Below the pieces are notes generated by a model. It saw only the letters and a list, made by a program, of their open reading frames with translations, was not told where the DNA came from and did not search any database. Below, piece after piece: positions 24,661 through 38,617 of a stretch of DNA of 64,000 nucleotides. Position 1 is the stretch's first letter. Each line of letters starts with the position of its first letter. The stretch spans positions 2,354,501-2,418,500 of the forward strand of contig JACCIC010000001.1 in assembly GCA_018907035.1 (NCBI GenBank), in the 5' to 3' direction. The DNA comes from Sycobia sp. Sy_11. Taxonomy: Eukaryota; Arthropoda; Insecta; Hymenoptera; Epichrysomallidae. The position numbers and the translations under genes are program-made.

Positions 24661-26950
24661 TACAAGGAAAGAATTAAATTAACAAATATATTTATGGGTG
24701 TTACAGTTTTTATAAAATAATGTAGTATACTCATAAAATGAGAGTAAGACTGTTGTTGTACGTATCGCCCCAGTAAATTCAGAAATATAAATTTCTACTA
24801 GAAAAATAATAAATTCAAAATAAAATAATATACATATTATGTTAGTAAAGGACAACCAACTGCCCCACCACCTAAATTAAAATTTACATTTAATGTCCGA
24901 CCTTTCTAACAGCTCCCGTTCATCTTCAGCGTCTAATCTGATTACGAATTAAAGAATATAAAAACAAAGTAGAAGTATAATATTCGTCGTTTCATTTCGT
25001 GCATTATTTATGACTTTGAAAATAAAAAAATTAATAAATTTGTTATTACTTTATCAAATATTTACTGTCAATTGTATTCAATTGGAAACATTTTAATGAC
25101 GTAAAATCAATTGAATTATATTAAGAGCAATTGAATAATATGCTAGTCGAACCGTGGAATATAACTCATGAAAATTAGTATAACAAAATTAAAATAATTA
25201 AAGTTTTTTTTTAAATCTACGTAAAATTATCTGAAATCCTCAAATGATTTGGATTTTTACTTTCAATTGAAAGACTTCTTGTTAGGAGTCTTTCTCCTTT
25301 CCTTTTAAGTCGGCTCTCCATCGAGTATTATCGTATAAAATGAAGGGGTAAAGACTATTATCTTAATAGCATCCAATATGAGTTTCCAAGGGCGGATAAG
25401 ATTTTATGAATTCACGATTGTCTATTGAATAATATTTCTGTTTTATTTTATATATTTACACTACTATTTCTTTAAGGAATTCAAAAGTATATTGATGTGC
25501 AAGTTTTTCGTACCGCTAAAAAATCATTTAAAACTCGTTGGAGGGGGGCATCTCTAGCTGATTTAACCGATGAACATGGACTGACCAAACTTTTTTTCCA
25601 AGATGATACGCCCGTATATTCTTGAATAGAAGCGTGAAAGTGGCGATATGCATTGCTACCTGAAATATAAAAAAAAAGCACGTTCTCCAATAAATGATTG
25701 AACATTTACTAGTTTGAAAGAAAAAGTTTGATCGATTTGAAATCCTGCGAGAATGTACTGAATACTCTATTATAAACTCAACGATCGTGGATTATGCGAT
25801 CAGATGCAGTACTTATTTGAATCGCGAAGGATTACAATTCATCGTTGCTTCGAAGACAGATTGCGATAAAAATCGCTGAGAATGGGATCGAACGAGGAGT
25901 TGCCGCAACGATCGATTGATTATTCCCACGTGCTCGAATATCGCCCGCGATGTTTCCTTCCGCTCCATTATCTATTACATGCAAGAGAATTGGGGGATTG
26001 AACTTGAACGCTGAATAAATTTGTATAGATTGAGATGAAAGGCAACGAAGCTTATTACTCTGTATTCTTGAATCGTTACACGTACCTGCTTGAAATAACT
26101 TGATACTATTAATTCTTTTTTTAATGGGATTGCTCCTTGGCATTTTTTATTGGTTAATATGATTGCATCTGATGGTTTTTGCAAAATATTAATTTTTAGG
26201 TTTAGATATACGTAATCGTAATGAATAAAAAATTACGAGGCACGATCTAGAAATCTATTTTTCAAAATCAGTTCTATTATTATTATTGTTGTTATTGCTG
26301 TTGTTGTTGTTGTTGCTGTTGTTACATATCTCAATGCTTAAACTAAGATAGTCTAATATTATTGCTATAATCGTAGTCTTATGAACATTTTTTACCATGG
26401 TCTTCTAAATATTTAGATTGAAATTTATATTGTTGAAAAAATATATCAAAATAAGAACAAAACAGAAAAGTTGACTATTTTCTCGTCTCTTTTTTTTGAA
26501 CAAAACGTTATTGTCGTTTTGATCCAGACTCTTTACAAATTTCTGTAGTAATAAATAAATATGATAGGATATTAGGATTGATATATATTTTAATATTTAA
26601 CGTTTATCGGGCATTATTTACACTAAGGACTAATGAGTAAACGAGAAATAACAGTATCGAAAAGCGGCGTTCTCGATATTATACGTAGTGTGATCTAATG
26701 CTCTCTGGTGTAATTTGAGAACGCGCAGTCGGTCGGGATAGGGTTTGACGGCGAGGGCAGGCGTGACTGATTATAGGCAAACCTGGCCAAACTATAATCC
26801 AGCGCCTTCATACCGTACAAGGGAGAGGCTACGCTGATTGGCTGTTCTTTTACGGTATCTCATTTCCAGGGTTATTATGCTTATATTGTAAAAGGCCAAC
26901 TTTTTCGGATGCACTTACGTCATAGTAGTCCACGGAACGGATTTCAATTC
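24661..26950. other. AT-rich stretch with one weak spliced-ORF candidate
   Basis: Mostly AT-rich with no recognised gene. It contains the doubtful minus-strand exon pair at 25528-26190, listed separately. A more GC-balanced block at 26690-26900 has an 8-bp inverted repeat, GATTATAG at 26769 and CTATAATC at 26792, and a CCAAT-like GATTGGCTG. Regulatory function is possible but unproven. Confidence 0.4.
25528..26190 (-). CDS. Doubtful two-exon coding candidate, unrecognised product
   Basis: I do not recognise this. An open frame reading LQKPSDAIILTNKK... runs to a strong donor (CAG|GTACGT, exon end 26086). A 426-bp intron ends in a strong acceptor (TATTTCAG, exon start 25659). The second exon then continues in frame as VAMHIATFTLLFKNIRAYHL... 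to a TAA at 25528. The other phase of the same junction is also open, which weakens the case. No start codon or upstream exon was found. It could be the end of an unknown gene, part of a non-coding transcript, a decayed mobile element, or chance. Confidence 0.15.
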
Positions 26951-27292
26951 TGCTTTTTATGCAGGGCAGAGGAAAAAAAATTACAGCGTAAACACCCATA
27001 ATGACTTATGAGGAAATTCATATTTCGTCATAAGTTTGTTACTAACTAAACATGCAATTCAAACAAAATTTCACTTCTCCCTGATCAGAATATATGTCGC
27101 ACTGACCAATACCAACGGAAATGACAATTGCATCGTCAATCCTCTATCTGTCCATATCAGATCAGATTTATCCCGATTACTGGGACTGAAAGCTTGTATG
27201 CGCCGATCTTTATTCATTACGGCATTATCGATTATACAAAATTCCGGATGGTCCAATGACCGGGCGCAGTGCTTCCATTCTGCTGTGTGCGC

Positions 27293-27300
<8 letters not shown>

Positions 27301-27349
<49 letters not shown>
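27301..27349. repeat. (TA)n microsatellite
   Basis: TA run left of the 27.4-27.9 kb GC-rich core, preceded by a short GT run. Confidence 0.95.
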
Positions 27350-27351
<2 letters not shown>

Positions 27352-27907
27352 GGAAAGAGGCAGAGGGAGCGCAAAATATGCATTAATAATCACATAGCGC
27401 GCACATATCACATACACACATACCCACGAACACACCTGAATGCCGAGAGGATGGCACGTGAGGGAGGGGGGGTTGGTAGCTGGGGTAGTGACCGGGTAAT
27501 CGCGCGTTAGTTCCCCGTTGGAAATCGATCATCTCACCAAGAGAAGGAGCCGTGAGAGCTATAATTATAAAGTGGAGGATAGGGTCCCCCTCTCCCTCTT
27601 CCCCACCCACAGCCATCCTTGTCGCGATTAAATATATCGCGCGTATTCGCGCGGGCGGCGACTGCAACCTGTTCGACTCGGGGGAGGTCGCGCGCGCTGT
27701 GCAGTCGTCGGGCGGCTCCGATATGTCCCCCCCCCCTCCCGCCATCGCCCCATCCCACGTGCGTGCTCGCGAATATGTGAACCACACGGCCACTGCGAGG
27801 CCGTGGCCGGGGATAATAATCGAGAGAAATCCGATGATGCCCGCCGAAGCTTCGTGTACTAAGAAGCTCGAGAGAACGGGTCGAGTGCAGGGGTGATTCG
27901 AGCATTC

Positions 27908-27918
27908 GTTATACATAC

Positions 27919-27978
<60 letters not shown>
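27908..27978. repeat. (CATA)n then (TA)n compound microsatellite
   Basis: CATA units followed by a TA run, right of the same GC-rich core. Confidence 0.95.
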
Positions 27979-27983
<5 letters not shown>

Positions 27984-29771
27984 TATAACATATTGGATTG
28001 GAAAATGGATGTCGCATGGATAATTGAACGGTTGTACTCTTTACGGGCGACTCTTCTCAAGTTTTTCAGGCCTGACTTAACAGCTACATATTCTACTGAA
28101 CGAAATTTTTGATCACTTCCAAAACGCAAAAACAAAAAAAGAATTTTTAAAACGGTTTTATCATAAACCTTTTTTCTGTACTATTCAATCGTCAGGTATT
28201 TTTCTCACCTTTTTAACCTTAATCCTTAATTGGTCGCACTTGAGAATCGCGTAGGATGAATGTCAACGCAGCTGCAGCAACAAGTGCTCTCCTGCTTTCA
28301 CCACGAATTCTAAAATTATCAAAAAAAAAAAAATCTAGTTGATTTAATGTTTCAGGTCTCCGGGGAAAAGTCAGATTTTATTTAATTGAATGCAACTGTT
28401 TAAATATTGTCAAATATGAGCAAAGCTAAAAACTAAAAAATTTTTTTTTAAATTTTAAAACATTTCTTTTTTTGTTATCGCCATAAAGATTAGAATGTAT
28501 TTCTTACAATTGATAATGTAATAAACTTGAGTCCTTACATGATTGCTCGTTCCAATAATGTTTGTTTTGAATGAAAAATGCACAGAAAGTCTCATGTAAC
28601 AAAAAAATGTTTACCATAGATGGATTAATACCGTTAAATCACAAAAAATTCTCCGTTAAATAGACTTATAGACAGAAAAAGAATTTATATTTACAATATA
28701 ATTCTATTCAATACAAATTAATTTTAGATTAATTAAATTAAAAATACAAATTAATTTTAGATTAAAAAATTAAAAAAAGGGAATGCATTTTAAAAACCTG
28801 AAACTTTGATTTATTTTATTTTCGTACCTCCCAACGATACACAAACCTTGTTAGAGTAAGAAACTTCCATTTACTGTTAAGTGAATTTGTTCCTAATTAG
28901 GTTGACTTTGTTGGAGATCTGCAAGCAATGCTTAGAATAATGAGAATAAGCTTTTTTTTTTTTAATAAAAAGTACTTTTTATATATGCACAAAGTTTTAC
29001 AACTATTGTAATAAAACACTAATTAGTTCGTTATGGTTCATTAATTAATAAAAATTCACTCATAATCAATTGATCTCAATGCCTGTCTAATTATGTAAAT
29101 TAGCCAGTGTTTGTCAACCAGTAATTAAACTAATTACTGCTGTAATTAATTCCTATTCGGCTGCGTGAAACTGAAATATTTTATTTGATTTATTATTATT
29201 TTGTTTTATTTTATTTTATTTAATTATTTTTTTTTTATTTAGTTTATTTAATTTTGATAAAATAAGTTAGTGAAAGGTAAATCAAGAAGAGAAATCGCTT
29301 TGTCAAATTTGTACTCTGAATTAACGAATAGATCATATAATCTAGCTTGAATAATTATCTAGCATAATCTTTAGGAGTTGGAAATTTGATATTCGGAATC
29401 CCCTTACAGAATATACATTTACATTTAAGTATATATTTGTGATACTGTAATATTTGAATAATCATAAAGCTTGTGCAGGTTATGAATCGGCGGGAAAGCC
29501 GATTAAAATGAGTTTTTACGAAAATTCGAATTTACATATATATGCAAAAACACTAGATGTTTTTAAATGTATAAATTTGTTATCAAGCGAACAGCGGTGA
29601 AAATAGGTGTTTTAATTATACAATCTGAATAAAATGACGCTCAGAAAATTGCAGCATCGCGGTAAAACCATATGAACAGATATGCCCAATTGCACTTTTT
29701 CCCTTTTTCTTAACTGTAACACAAGGAGAGTAATAATGGGGATATACGATACTCTCTCCTCGTCTATTCCA

Positions 29772-29773
<2 letters not shown>

Positions 29774-29850
<77 letters not shown>
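29774..29850. repeat. (CT)n microsatellite
   Basis: CT run of about 77 bp in AT-rich surroundings. Confidence 0.95.
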
Positions 29851-29854
<4 letters not shown>

Positions 29855-31070
29855 CACTCACACTCACCGACTCACTCTGTCACTGATTGTTAGTAGTGCG
29901 CAAAGATGAGGTATGTGACAAAGAAAAAAAGAAGAGAGGGAAAAGAGGTTCTTCCGTAAGTTTCGGGCGGATTAAGAATGCAATCTCTAATGGAGGACAC
30001 CGATTATGCACGAGCTCACTTTGGTCTGTTGCATGCAAACGAGGCACAATAGAATAAACATAGTAAGCGAACAAATGGACCAAGGGTGGGGGGGGGCAGG
30101 GGAGCAGGAGAAGTACGGAACGAAATCAAATGCTGTTTATTTCGGCTCTGTACACAATATGGAGGTTTCTTCCACCAGCGGCGCGATGTGAATCGTTGGC
30201 CCAATTGCGGATAATTTAGTGTTTTAATGATTTTGGGGATTCTAAATAACAAAATGAACTAATGATTGCATATCGCACATGTACGAATTATTTTTATAGT
30301 ATTTAATTTTAATATCGTACGTATGGACAACTAAATGTGCACCAAATTTAGTTACAAAATGAAAAATATTCAATTTATCAATTCGATCGTTATTATTTTA
30401 TTTTTATTGTAATATTACGATATTGACGAAAATGGTTAATTTTAATTATTTGCAGATTCTAACGTTCTCACTGTCCATTACATCATTTTGAAAATGCATA
30501 TTTTATACGCTACAATAATATTGATAGCAAAACGAATTCTTAGAATTTTTTTCGATGAAATATTATAAAATTACATTTTCAGAGCGTTGTTTGTGCGAGT
30601 TTATTAACTTGTGTACTCATATTTCTTGTTTACGATAATCGACATTTGAGTGAGATACCTTCACGTAGTATTATAAAGTGAGGAAAAATTATTATTCTTT
30701 TTAAATGAAATGGATTTTATTTAATCCAGTTCGGTGAAATTTTTAGAGCAGTTTGTTACCAATGAACAATAATAATATTTATTGTTAAATATTTTATAAC
30801 AGAGATGCGGGCTTTAGAGAATCCGTTTAATTAAATAATTATATGGTTTTGTATTACAATTCAGTCTCTTTGAATTAATTTATTTCATTTTTACTAGATT
30901 CACGTTTGCACATTTAGAAAATATAATTAGTTTCTAAAAAAGTCTTCTGAGAGATTTTCTTTTACAAAAATTCAGTTTTCAATTTGCTGATGAAAGCAAG
31001 CTCAGAAACATAAGGCAATAATCAACAACGCGCTCATTAATCTCGTCGGCAAACTGATTAAGAAAAATGC

Positions 31071-31100
31071 CCCCGTTGACTTGCAACAAAGTCAACGGGG
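31071..31100. other. Perfect 12-bp-stem hairpin
   Basis: CCCCGTTGACTT (31071-31082) pairs exactly with AAGTCAACGGGG (31089-31100) across a 6-nt loop, gcaaca. The GC-rich arms stand out in AT-rich sequence, and ACGTCAC follows immediately. It could be a palindromic protein-binding site or an RNA stem-loop. Confidence 0.65.
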
Positions 31101-32390
31101 ACGTCACAGGCAATTTAATAAATTATTATTTAAAATGTGAATGCGTCTGTGTATCTATGTGTGTCTATAGGAGGAAGTTTAGAAGAAGAGAAGAACAAAA
31201 CAAGAAAAAAGAAAAGGTAGCTCAACAAAAATTTTCGGTGAAAGAGACAGGGCGCGCCGTCGTTAGTCGCGCAACACCCCGAGGTGGATAGGAGGAGGGG
31301 GGCAGTTGCAAAGAGGCAAAAAGTAAAGGGAAATACAGTAAAAGAGAAGTGCATGGCGCGCGCTGCATTAAAACTGGAATGGCCGAAAACTGGACCGGGG
31401 GGGGGGATAAGTCGACTAATTGATGGGCGAGATTGATCAAAAGGAAAGAGGGTGGGGTGGGCGGTGCTCCGCGTCCGTTAGGTGAAATTTCGCAAGGTCG
31501 TTGAAATAACAACTATGCATAAACATATAGGAAAGCTACATTTCTTTTATGATTTTTTTTTCGATATCTAAGCAACTTTTCAATCCATGTGGATATAATT
31601 TTCAAGTTTGCAAAAAATCGAAATGAAAGAGTATGATCGCAAACATTAATGACTGGTTTGTGAGAGTAGAAAGATTGAAAAGAATCAATAGGTTTAAAAA
31701 TTGTTCTTGGTTGATTTTTCTTCGAATTTAACCATTAAAAATTATAATAATACATTTGCATGATTAACGAGGGCTTGGTCAACTTGCAAGCCGTCTCTCA
31801 AAGGTCTAACAGGATGAAATCATTTCAAAAACTATAGATACAACTACAAAAAAAACTAACAAAAAATTTGGGGTGTTTAAAAATATTGAAAATATGAGAT
31901 TTTACGTGATAGTAAGTTTTGATGAAAAACCACCCTTAAAATCAAGAGTCAAAAGCACCTTTAATACTTGGGAAACGTAAGAAGAAAAATCTTAATTTTT
32001 AGTGATTGCCCAATTCCAATATGTGGGGGTGATCGTTTGAAAATTTAAAAAAAAATTAGAAAAAAAACAATGCTCATCCTAATTCTTTGCGGATGACAAA
32101 GGGACGCACGGTAACTGCGCCAGCCAAGTATTTAGCCGTTCGTTGGGTAAACAGCAAAAAAATTCAAGCTCTCATTACAGTTTGCAGTCGCTGTAAAAGC
32201 TCGAAAAGGTACAGAGAATGCGATTAATGTCGTACGCACTCGAAAAAAAAATATATACAGAATAATACATTTGTTGAAAAACACCAGCAATAGAACCAAC
32301 GATGTCACGGCAACATCTTGCAAACTGTAGAAACAATATAATAAACAAGAGAAAATCTTGCGCGCGTGATTAAAAAAAAAAAAAAAAAAC

Positions 32391-33240
<850 letters not shown>

Positions 33241-34380
33241 AGGTTAAGATGACGAAAAGATTGGTGGTTTTTCTTTAAATATTGTTAGAGCCATTTAATT
33301 AATGTCTTTCTAATCTTTTGGTTAAAGTATTATTTTTCGTTACATTATATGCTATGCAATCGTTATTTTCAAGCCTTTTTTTCAGCCTTTGCGTCATATT
33401 GCAAAATCCAATCCAGATTTACGTTTTCATAAAAAGTACTTAAACGAAATCACGATTTGGAGAAATGTCTTCCGCCCCGTATCCAAATTTAATTAATATA
33501 CATCAAAGATAATTTCTATCTAAAAGTCTGAATAAAGCCTCAGTTATTGATAGTTTTGTCTCTGAAAATATCAAACTCACAGCATGCAGAGATGTTCTTC
33601 CTGTGGGTAACTCAAATACGGGCGTGGCTTTGCAATAGCCTATAGATAGTTCTGTCAAAGAAATGATTAATTTGAAAAATCTCGAAATCACTGAAAATTT
33701 TTAAAATGGAAAAAACTATAAAAAACTAATTTTAATTATCAAAAGCGACAAAAGCACAATATGGGAAGGTATCAGAACGGTCAGCTTTACAGTAACTTGT
33801 TACAGACAAGTGTGATAGACCAGTGCTAACGACATTTAGTCTCGATAAGCGATGAAAACTAATACGAGAACTCTTGAATGTCTTGCCATCATAACGAATT
33901 ACCGCAACGATAATCATACTAACATTTTCTACAATATACTGGGAAATCTCCGGCTTCTATAGAAATGATTTTATAATAGAAAATACGTAAGTACACTGAA
34001 ATTTACTTGTTTTATTCTGAATTTCGCAACGATAAGTCATGGCAACGATTTCAGTCCCCCATATGCATTACGACTTATTTTACTCTCGAGCATTATTAAA
34101 GTTCAATACCAAGAATTGGACAGAGATGAGAATCGCGCCACAATCCATTACAGCTTCCTGCATAATTTTCCACATAGTCCTGTGATTACAAAATTCGTAC
34201 CAAGCCTCGTTCTGACTTCGGTGTATCTCGATCAGGGAAAATCGATGTCTCAACAGTTCATCCCTTATTGACTTGTCTGTAAAAAAACCCATAACCATTA
34301 TTCACTACATATTTATATACATAACAAATTTAAAATATATAGCTATGCTACTGCACTACTGACAAAAGGTCAATCTCAAA
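33241..34380. other. AT-rich stretch without a supported gene
   Basis: Several short minus-strand open frames (33503-33691, 33732-33917, 34080-34298) are not repeat-coded but match no family I know. The last follows an acceptor-like TTTTTTTACAG with exon start at 34276. They may belong to a non-coding transcript or be chance. Confidence 0.3.
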
Positions 34381-35219
34381 GACCTTATCTTGACACCGAC
34401 GTTATTATTGCTCGCGGGCTTTCTTCTTCGCTCTTTCTCTCGTGGAGAGACACAGCTGTTTTCCATTATACAACCGGCCGTTGAAAGACGAGCACAAGAG
34501 CTGTACAGATAGGTGTGTAATACTGGGCCAGGGCTACAGAGTCTCGTCGGTGTGTATGCGGATGCACCTGTGTGTATGTATGTCGCTTGCATAACTGGAG
34601 AACTGTGTAAAGACGTAGGTTCTGAAGGAGATTCTCTTTCTTCTCTGCTCTGTTCTATTTTCGGCGCTCTTGCTTGCTTGTCCCCGTCGCCTTTTTTTGT
34701 AATTCCAGAAGCACGAGTTCGAAGATAACAAAGATTTCGTTGGGAACTCTTCAAGGCCGTGTATCTGATTCTTTGTACAGCTGATGTTATGACACTTCCA
34801 ATTGTATGAACGATAAATAAATTATAGCATAACATAATTCACTGCAATTAGTAATAATAAAAACTTTGTTCCGATCGTTTAAATGACGTTTACAATTTAT
34901 GATTATATTCTGTAAGTTATGACTTCTTTCTTAAAAATTTTCGTTAAAAAAGATCTTTTGCAATTATAAATACATGTTTATATATATTTTAAAATTCGGT
35001 TGGATTACATGCAGAATATATACACAGATTACAAGATAATCCGCCATTATGAACGATCGTACTGTATAGGCTTTAACTAAATATGAATAACCGTTGATCT
35101 ATTACTGGTTCAATTTCTACGTCTCCAACTTTGTGCTCAATTACAGATTGACAGTACTGCTCGCGTAATAGCCAGCATGATTGGCAATATCCATGTGCTG
35201 CACATAGTGCTTCATTATC

Positions 35220-35221
<2 letters not shown>

Positions 35222-35282
<61 letters not shown>
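35222..35282. repeat. (CT)n microsatellite
   Basis: CT run of about 61 bp. Confidence 0.95.
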
Positions 35283-35285
<3 letters not shown>

Positions 35286-35984
35286 CTCTGTCGCCTGTCC
35301 AAGTGCGTTGGAGGTATGTTCTTTGCTTACGATCGCATCGACGGGCTAACCTATAAATTTGCCCCGCACAGCCATATAATCGAACAATTAGTCTGTCAGT
35401 AAGCTATGCAGTTACAGTTGTAATTATAGGCTTCGAAGAAAATATACTGAAACTGGCTTTTTAATAAATGTGCCCGTCGCTCGTTGGAGATCATATTCAG
35501 AATTGTGATTTGTATGGAGGTGGAAGATTATATTCAAAAAGATAGATTATGAAACAACAAAAATCAAGTGATAAAAAACATGGGAGTCACGTGGCGTCAT
35601 GAAAGATGCAAAATGTATAACCCAAACCGCATGTTTGCAACGAATGCTAATATTGCTGCACATCTAGTTCTATATATAGATCTAAACCGAACCTCAGCTG
35701 ATCATTGTCTAGCGCGTACCGCAGTTATCAAATTAATAACAATAACAATTCTGTCAATTATCTCCATGTTTTTCCTACCGCGGGGCGGGGGTCTGACAGG
35801 AATTGAAGGGAAAAAAGGGAAATTCGTGCTCGCGCCTCGCGGTCGATCGGGCCAAGTTCGTAGCGGCAGCGACAGAGAAGGAACCGAGGCAGAAAGAGGA
35901 AGAGAGAGTTATATACCACCCCTCTTTACGCGCTTAATATATACCTATATACAGAGGGAGTCGCCAGGGGTGGCGGCAGTGGCA

Positions 35985-36040
35985 GCGGTAGTGGTGGTGG
36001 TGGCAAGCCATGGTGGTGGTGGTGGTGGTGGTGGTGGTGG
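35985..36040. repeat. (GGT)n trinucleotide repeat
   Basis: Interrupted GGT run in the 35.8-36.3 kb island. It reads as Gly, Val or Trp on the plus strand and Pro, Thr or His on the other. Confidence 0.9.
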
Positions 36041-36172
36041 AAACCCAAAGATCGTTCGGGCAATGACCTCGGACGTTATACTCCAGGACGCCCAGGCTGA
36101 CGCTTCTGGACTCGTTCGTTCGTTCGGCGTTGCCATAGCTTTCCTTTTCCTCCTTCCCTCTCTCTTCTCATT

Positions 36173-36207
<35 letters not shown>

Positions 36208-36300
36208 TTCACTCTCTCCCTTTGCCTCTCTTTCTCTTACTTGCTCCCGAGTACTCCGGAGCTCGGTAAACGTCGGACGTTTACTCTTTTATACATTTTT

Positions 36301-38220
36301 ATACGTACCTTTTTTTCTCTGCGCTTTATCGATCACGTGCAATTTAACGTGGAGGGGAGAGGGTGGGGGTGGTTGCTTATATTCTGTTTTTTCTTGGGAC
36401 GTTCTATGGCTACAGGTTGATTAAATTGTCCTTAGTATATTGGAAATTAAGTGGAAACATGGCGTATTCAAATTGAAAAAAAAAACGAAAGAATGGATGG
36501 CGATAGGACGATACTACGCTGTTTACAACAATGATTATTGCGTCCGCGCATTGTTCCAAACGACTGGCTATTAGCTTATAAAGAGGGAAAAATGCTCATT
36601 TTTTTGTGCTCAAAGTCGTTGATTTTTAATGAGGTTTTGCTGCGCTGTATAGAGAAAAACGCAAGGTTTTACCTGCTTCCTACGAACAATGGGTGCAGCG
36701 CGACGGTGTGCTCGCTCGCGAGAATTCGGTTACTTTACCGGAAAGAACGCTCTAACTCCCATCCTGTTAAGCCTATCATTAAAAATGTACAATACGATCG
36801 TTCTTCCTTTATAGCTCAATTCGTAGTTACTTCAAAAACTTACTTGCAATCTTCGTTATTTCAAGCTATCTAAGTTTTAAGTAACATGTTAAATAATTTT
36901 TTTCGTGTATTTAGCGATATATAAAAGATAATAAACTAATGAAGTCAAAGTTTCTTTTGTATCCTAGGCTTGTCTCATTATATTTGCTCAGATTCGATCA
37001 TCTGACTTAAAAACTCATCGACTCTAACAAGAGATTTAGGGAATGTAACAGAAAGTGGATAAAAAAATCAAGGAATCGAGTGATTGTCCTATTTATGGTA
37101 AAATATTTGCAGGAAATCTAGTGTAAAATGTAAATCTCAGGCCTCGGTTCACTTTACCGCACAGGCTGCACTGCCCTGGAATCAATAAGTATTTGAAACT
37201 TCTCCGCAGTGTCGAGTTTTTCGTCAGCGCTCAGGGGATTTGCATGTTATATGTGAAGATATCGAAGCTTCCCTCAGAAGTTCCGTCGAAGATATGTGTT
37301 TTCTGTTCTGAATATTTTTCAGGGAGCATAGGTTGATATGATTCCTTATATATAGCTTAATTTAAAAGTCGAATAATATGTAGATCATAATTTTTGCAAT
37401 ATTTATTCTTTTTCTTTAACGGGAAAAATGATTTGAAATTCTGAGAAATACGAAAGAATAAAATAATACAATGAAAAATAATACCTTCCTTATTTTTACC
37501 TTTAAAAATGTTTAATTACATTATTGGCAATGAACAGCTTAACAGTTATTTATCCATAGGGCTAGGAAGGGAATATACTATATCAAAAATAATTTTTTAA
37601 ATTCTATCCCCTACGTATATTTTTAAAAATCTAAACTCTACAGTCTATTAGGACAGACAAAATACTAATGGAAAGTACTAATGGACGCTGAGTAATTACA
37701 TTGTTCAGAGTTCGACCCGGACGTCTAAATCGTCAATGTTGGTTGTTATGAATGGTGTCGCTTTTAACGGTTTTACCTAAAAATTATCTTCAATAATCCC
37801 GGTATAATATCTGTATGTAGAAAATATATTGCTGATATAACAAACATATTCGAATGTAATCGTGGAAAACTACAGTTGAATTATTCTGAAACTGACATAT
37901 TCAGAATAGCCTTGGAATCTTCTTATCTCAAAACTAAGATCACATGCAAAAAATCGAAAGACATTTATCATTGGCTTTCCTGGACGTTCAGGCTTTCATA
38001 TAATCAATATATATGTTGTATCAACAGCGGTTATACAAACCTTTCCACTGAGTGGTGGCTTTTATGTCTACCCATTCGGGATTTTAATGTAAATTAATTG
38101 TTTCAATTTTAAAAAATTCATAATTCCTGCTACACGAGACATTTTCTTTTCAAAATATTTTGTAGAGTAATCCCATAATCCAATTCAGATTAAATAAAAA
38201 AATTTTAACTAAATAATTCA
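36301..38220. other. AT-rich stretch without a gene
   Basis: Only short open frames. The longest (36538-36873, plus, 111 codons) has no motif, splice support or conserved look. No notable repeats. Confidence 0.45.
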
Positions 38221-38542
38221 GTTTTCAAAGACGACTTTGTTTTCCCGATAATTCCGAGAGCTCGCTACGAGATGAAACATTGGCTCGCCGCATCGAGTAC
38301 GAGCCAGTTCTCTCTTTATCTATCACTCCGCAGCGGTGGCGTTGCAACCCTCGTGCACATTCGTTTGCTGCCGCGGGAGAAGTATGATTATGTGAGCGCA
38401 TAGTCTGCTTCAAAGGATGAAGGAGAAGTTAGCTGATCCCAGCCCACCTCCCTTCCGACACGAGGCTTTAGAATTGCGTTAAAACATAAACTATCGGCAT
38501 AACCAGCCATTGTCGTTTGTTCGAATGAGCCACGCGAGAGGC

Positions 38543-38548
<6 letters not shown>

Positions 38549-38614
<66 letters not shown>
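38549..38614. repeat. (CT)n microsatellite
   Basis: CT run of about 65 bp. Confidence 0.95.

Positions 38615-38617
<3 letters not shown>

Larger units (their letters stand above)
26951..28000. promoter_or_regulatory. Mixed region with TA tracts and GC-rich core
   Basis: A GC/CpG-rich core (27430-27900) lies between a TA tract (27301-27349) and a CATA/TA tract (27908-27978). Both strands are open across the core, but neither frame shows a known domain, and the longest minus-strand frame runs straight through the TA tract. Probably regulatory or untranslated. Confidence 0.3.
28001..32390. other. AT-rich stretch without a gene
   Basis: No supported coding sequence. It holds a 33-bp tandem duplication (from 28711), a long CT tract (29774-29850), a mixed-composition block at 29950-30250, and the perfect hairpin at 31071-31100. 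A GC-moderate patch near 31240-31500 has short motif-free open frames. Confidence 0.45.
34381..36300. promoter_or_regulatory. Mixed region with CT and GGT tracts
   Basis: Moderate-GC block (34400-34750), a CT tract (35222-35282), then a GC-rich island (35770-36270) with a GGT trinucleotide run (about 35985-36040) and CT tracts. The 233-codon plus-strand frame over 35568-36269 is mostly repeat-coded (poly-Gly/Val, then Ser-Leu) and is not accepted as a gene. Confidence 0.3.

Noticed and set aside
27383..28135. Minus-strand frame of 250 codons
   Set aside because: It crosses a TA tract read as Ile-Tyr and has no domain, and the opposite strand is equally open.
35568..36269. Plus-strand frame of 233 codons
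   Set aside because: The second half is GGT- and CT-repeat coded and the first half has no motif.
36538..36873. Plus-strand frame of 111 codons
   Set aside because: It has no recognisable motif, splice context or conserved pattern, and this length is expected by chance in 64 kb.
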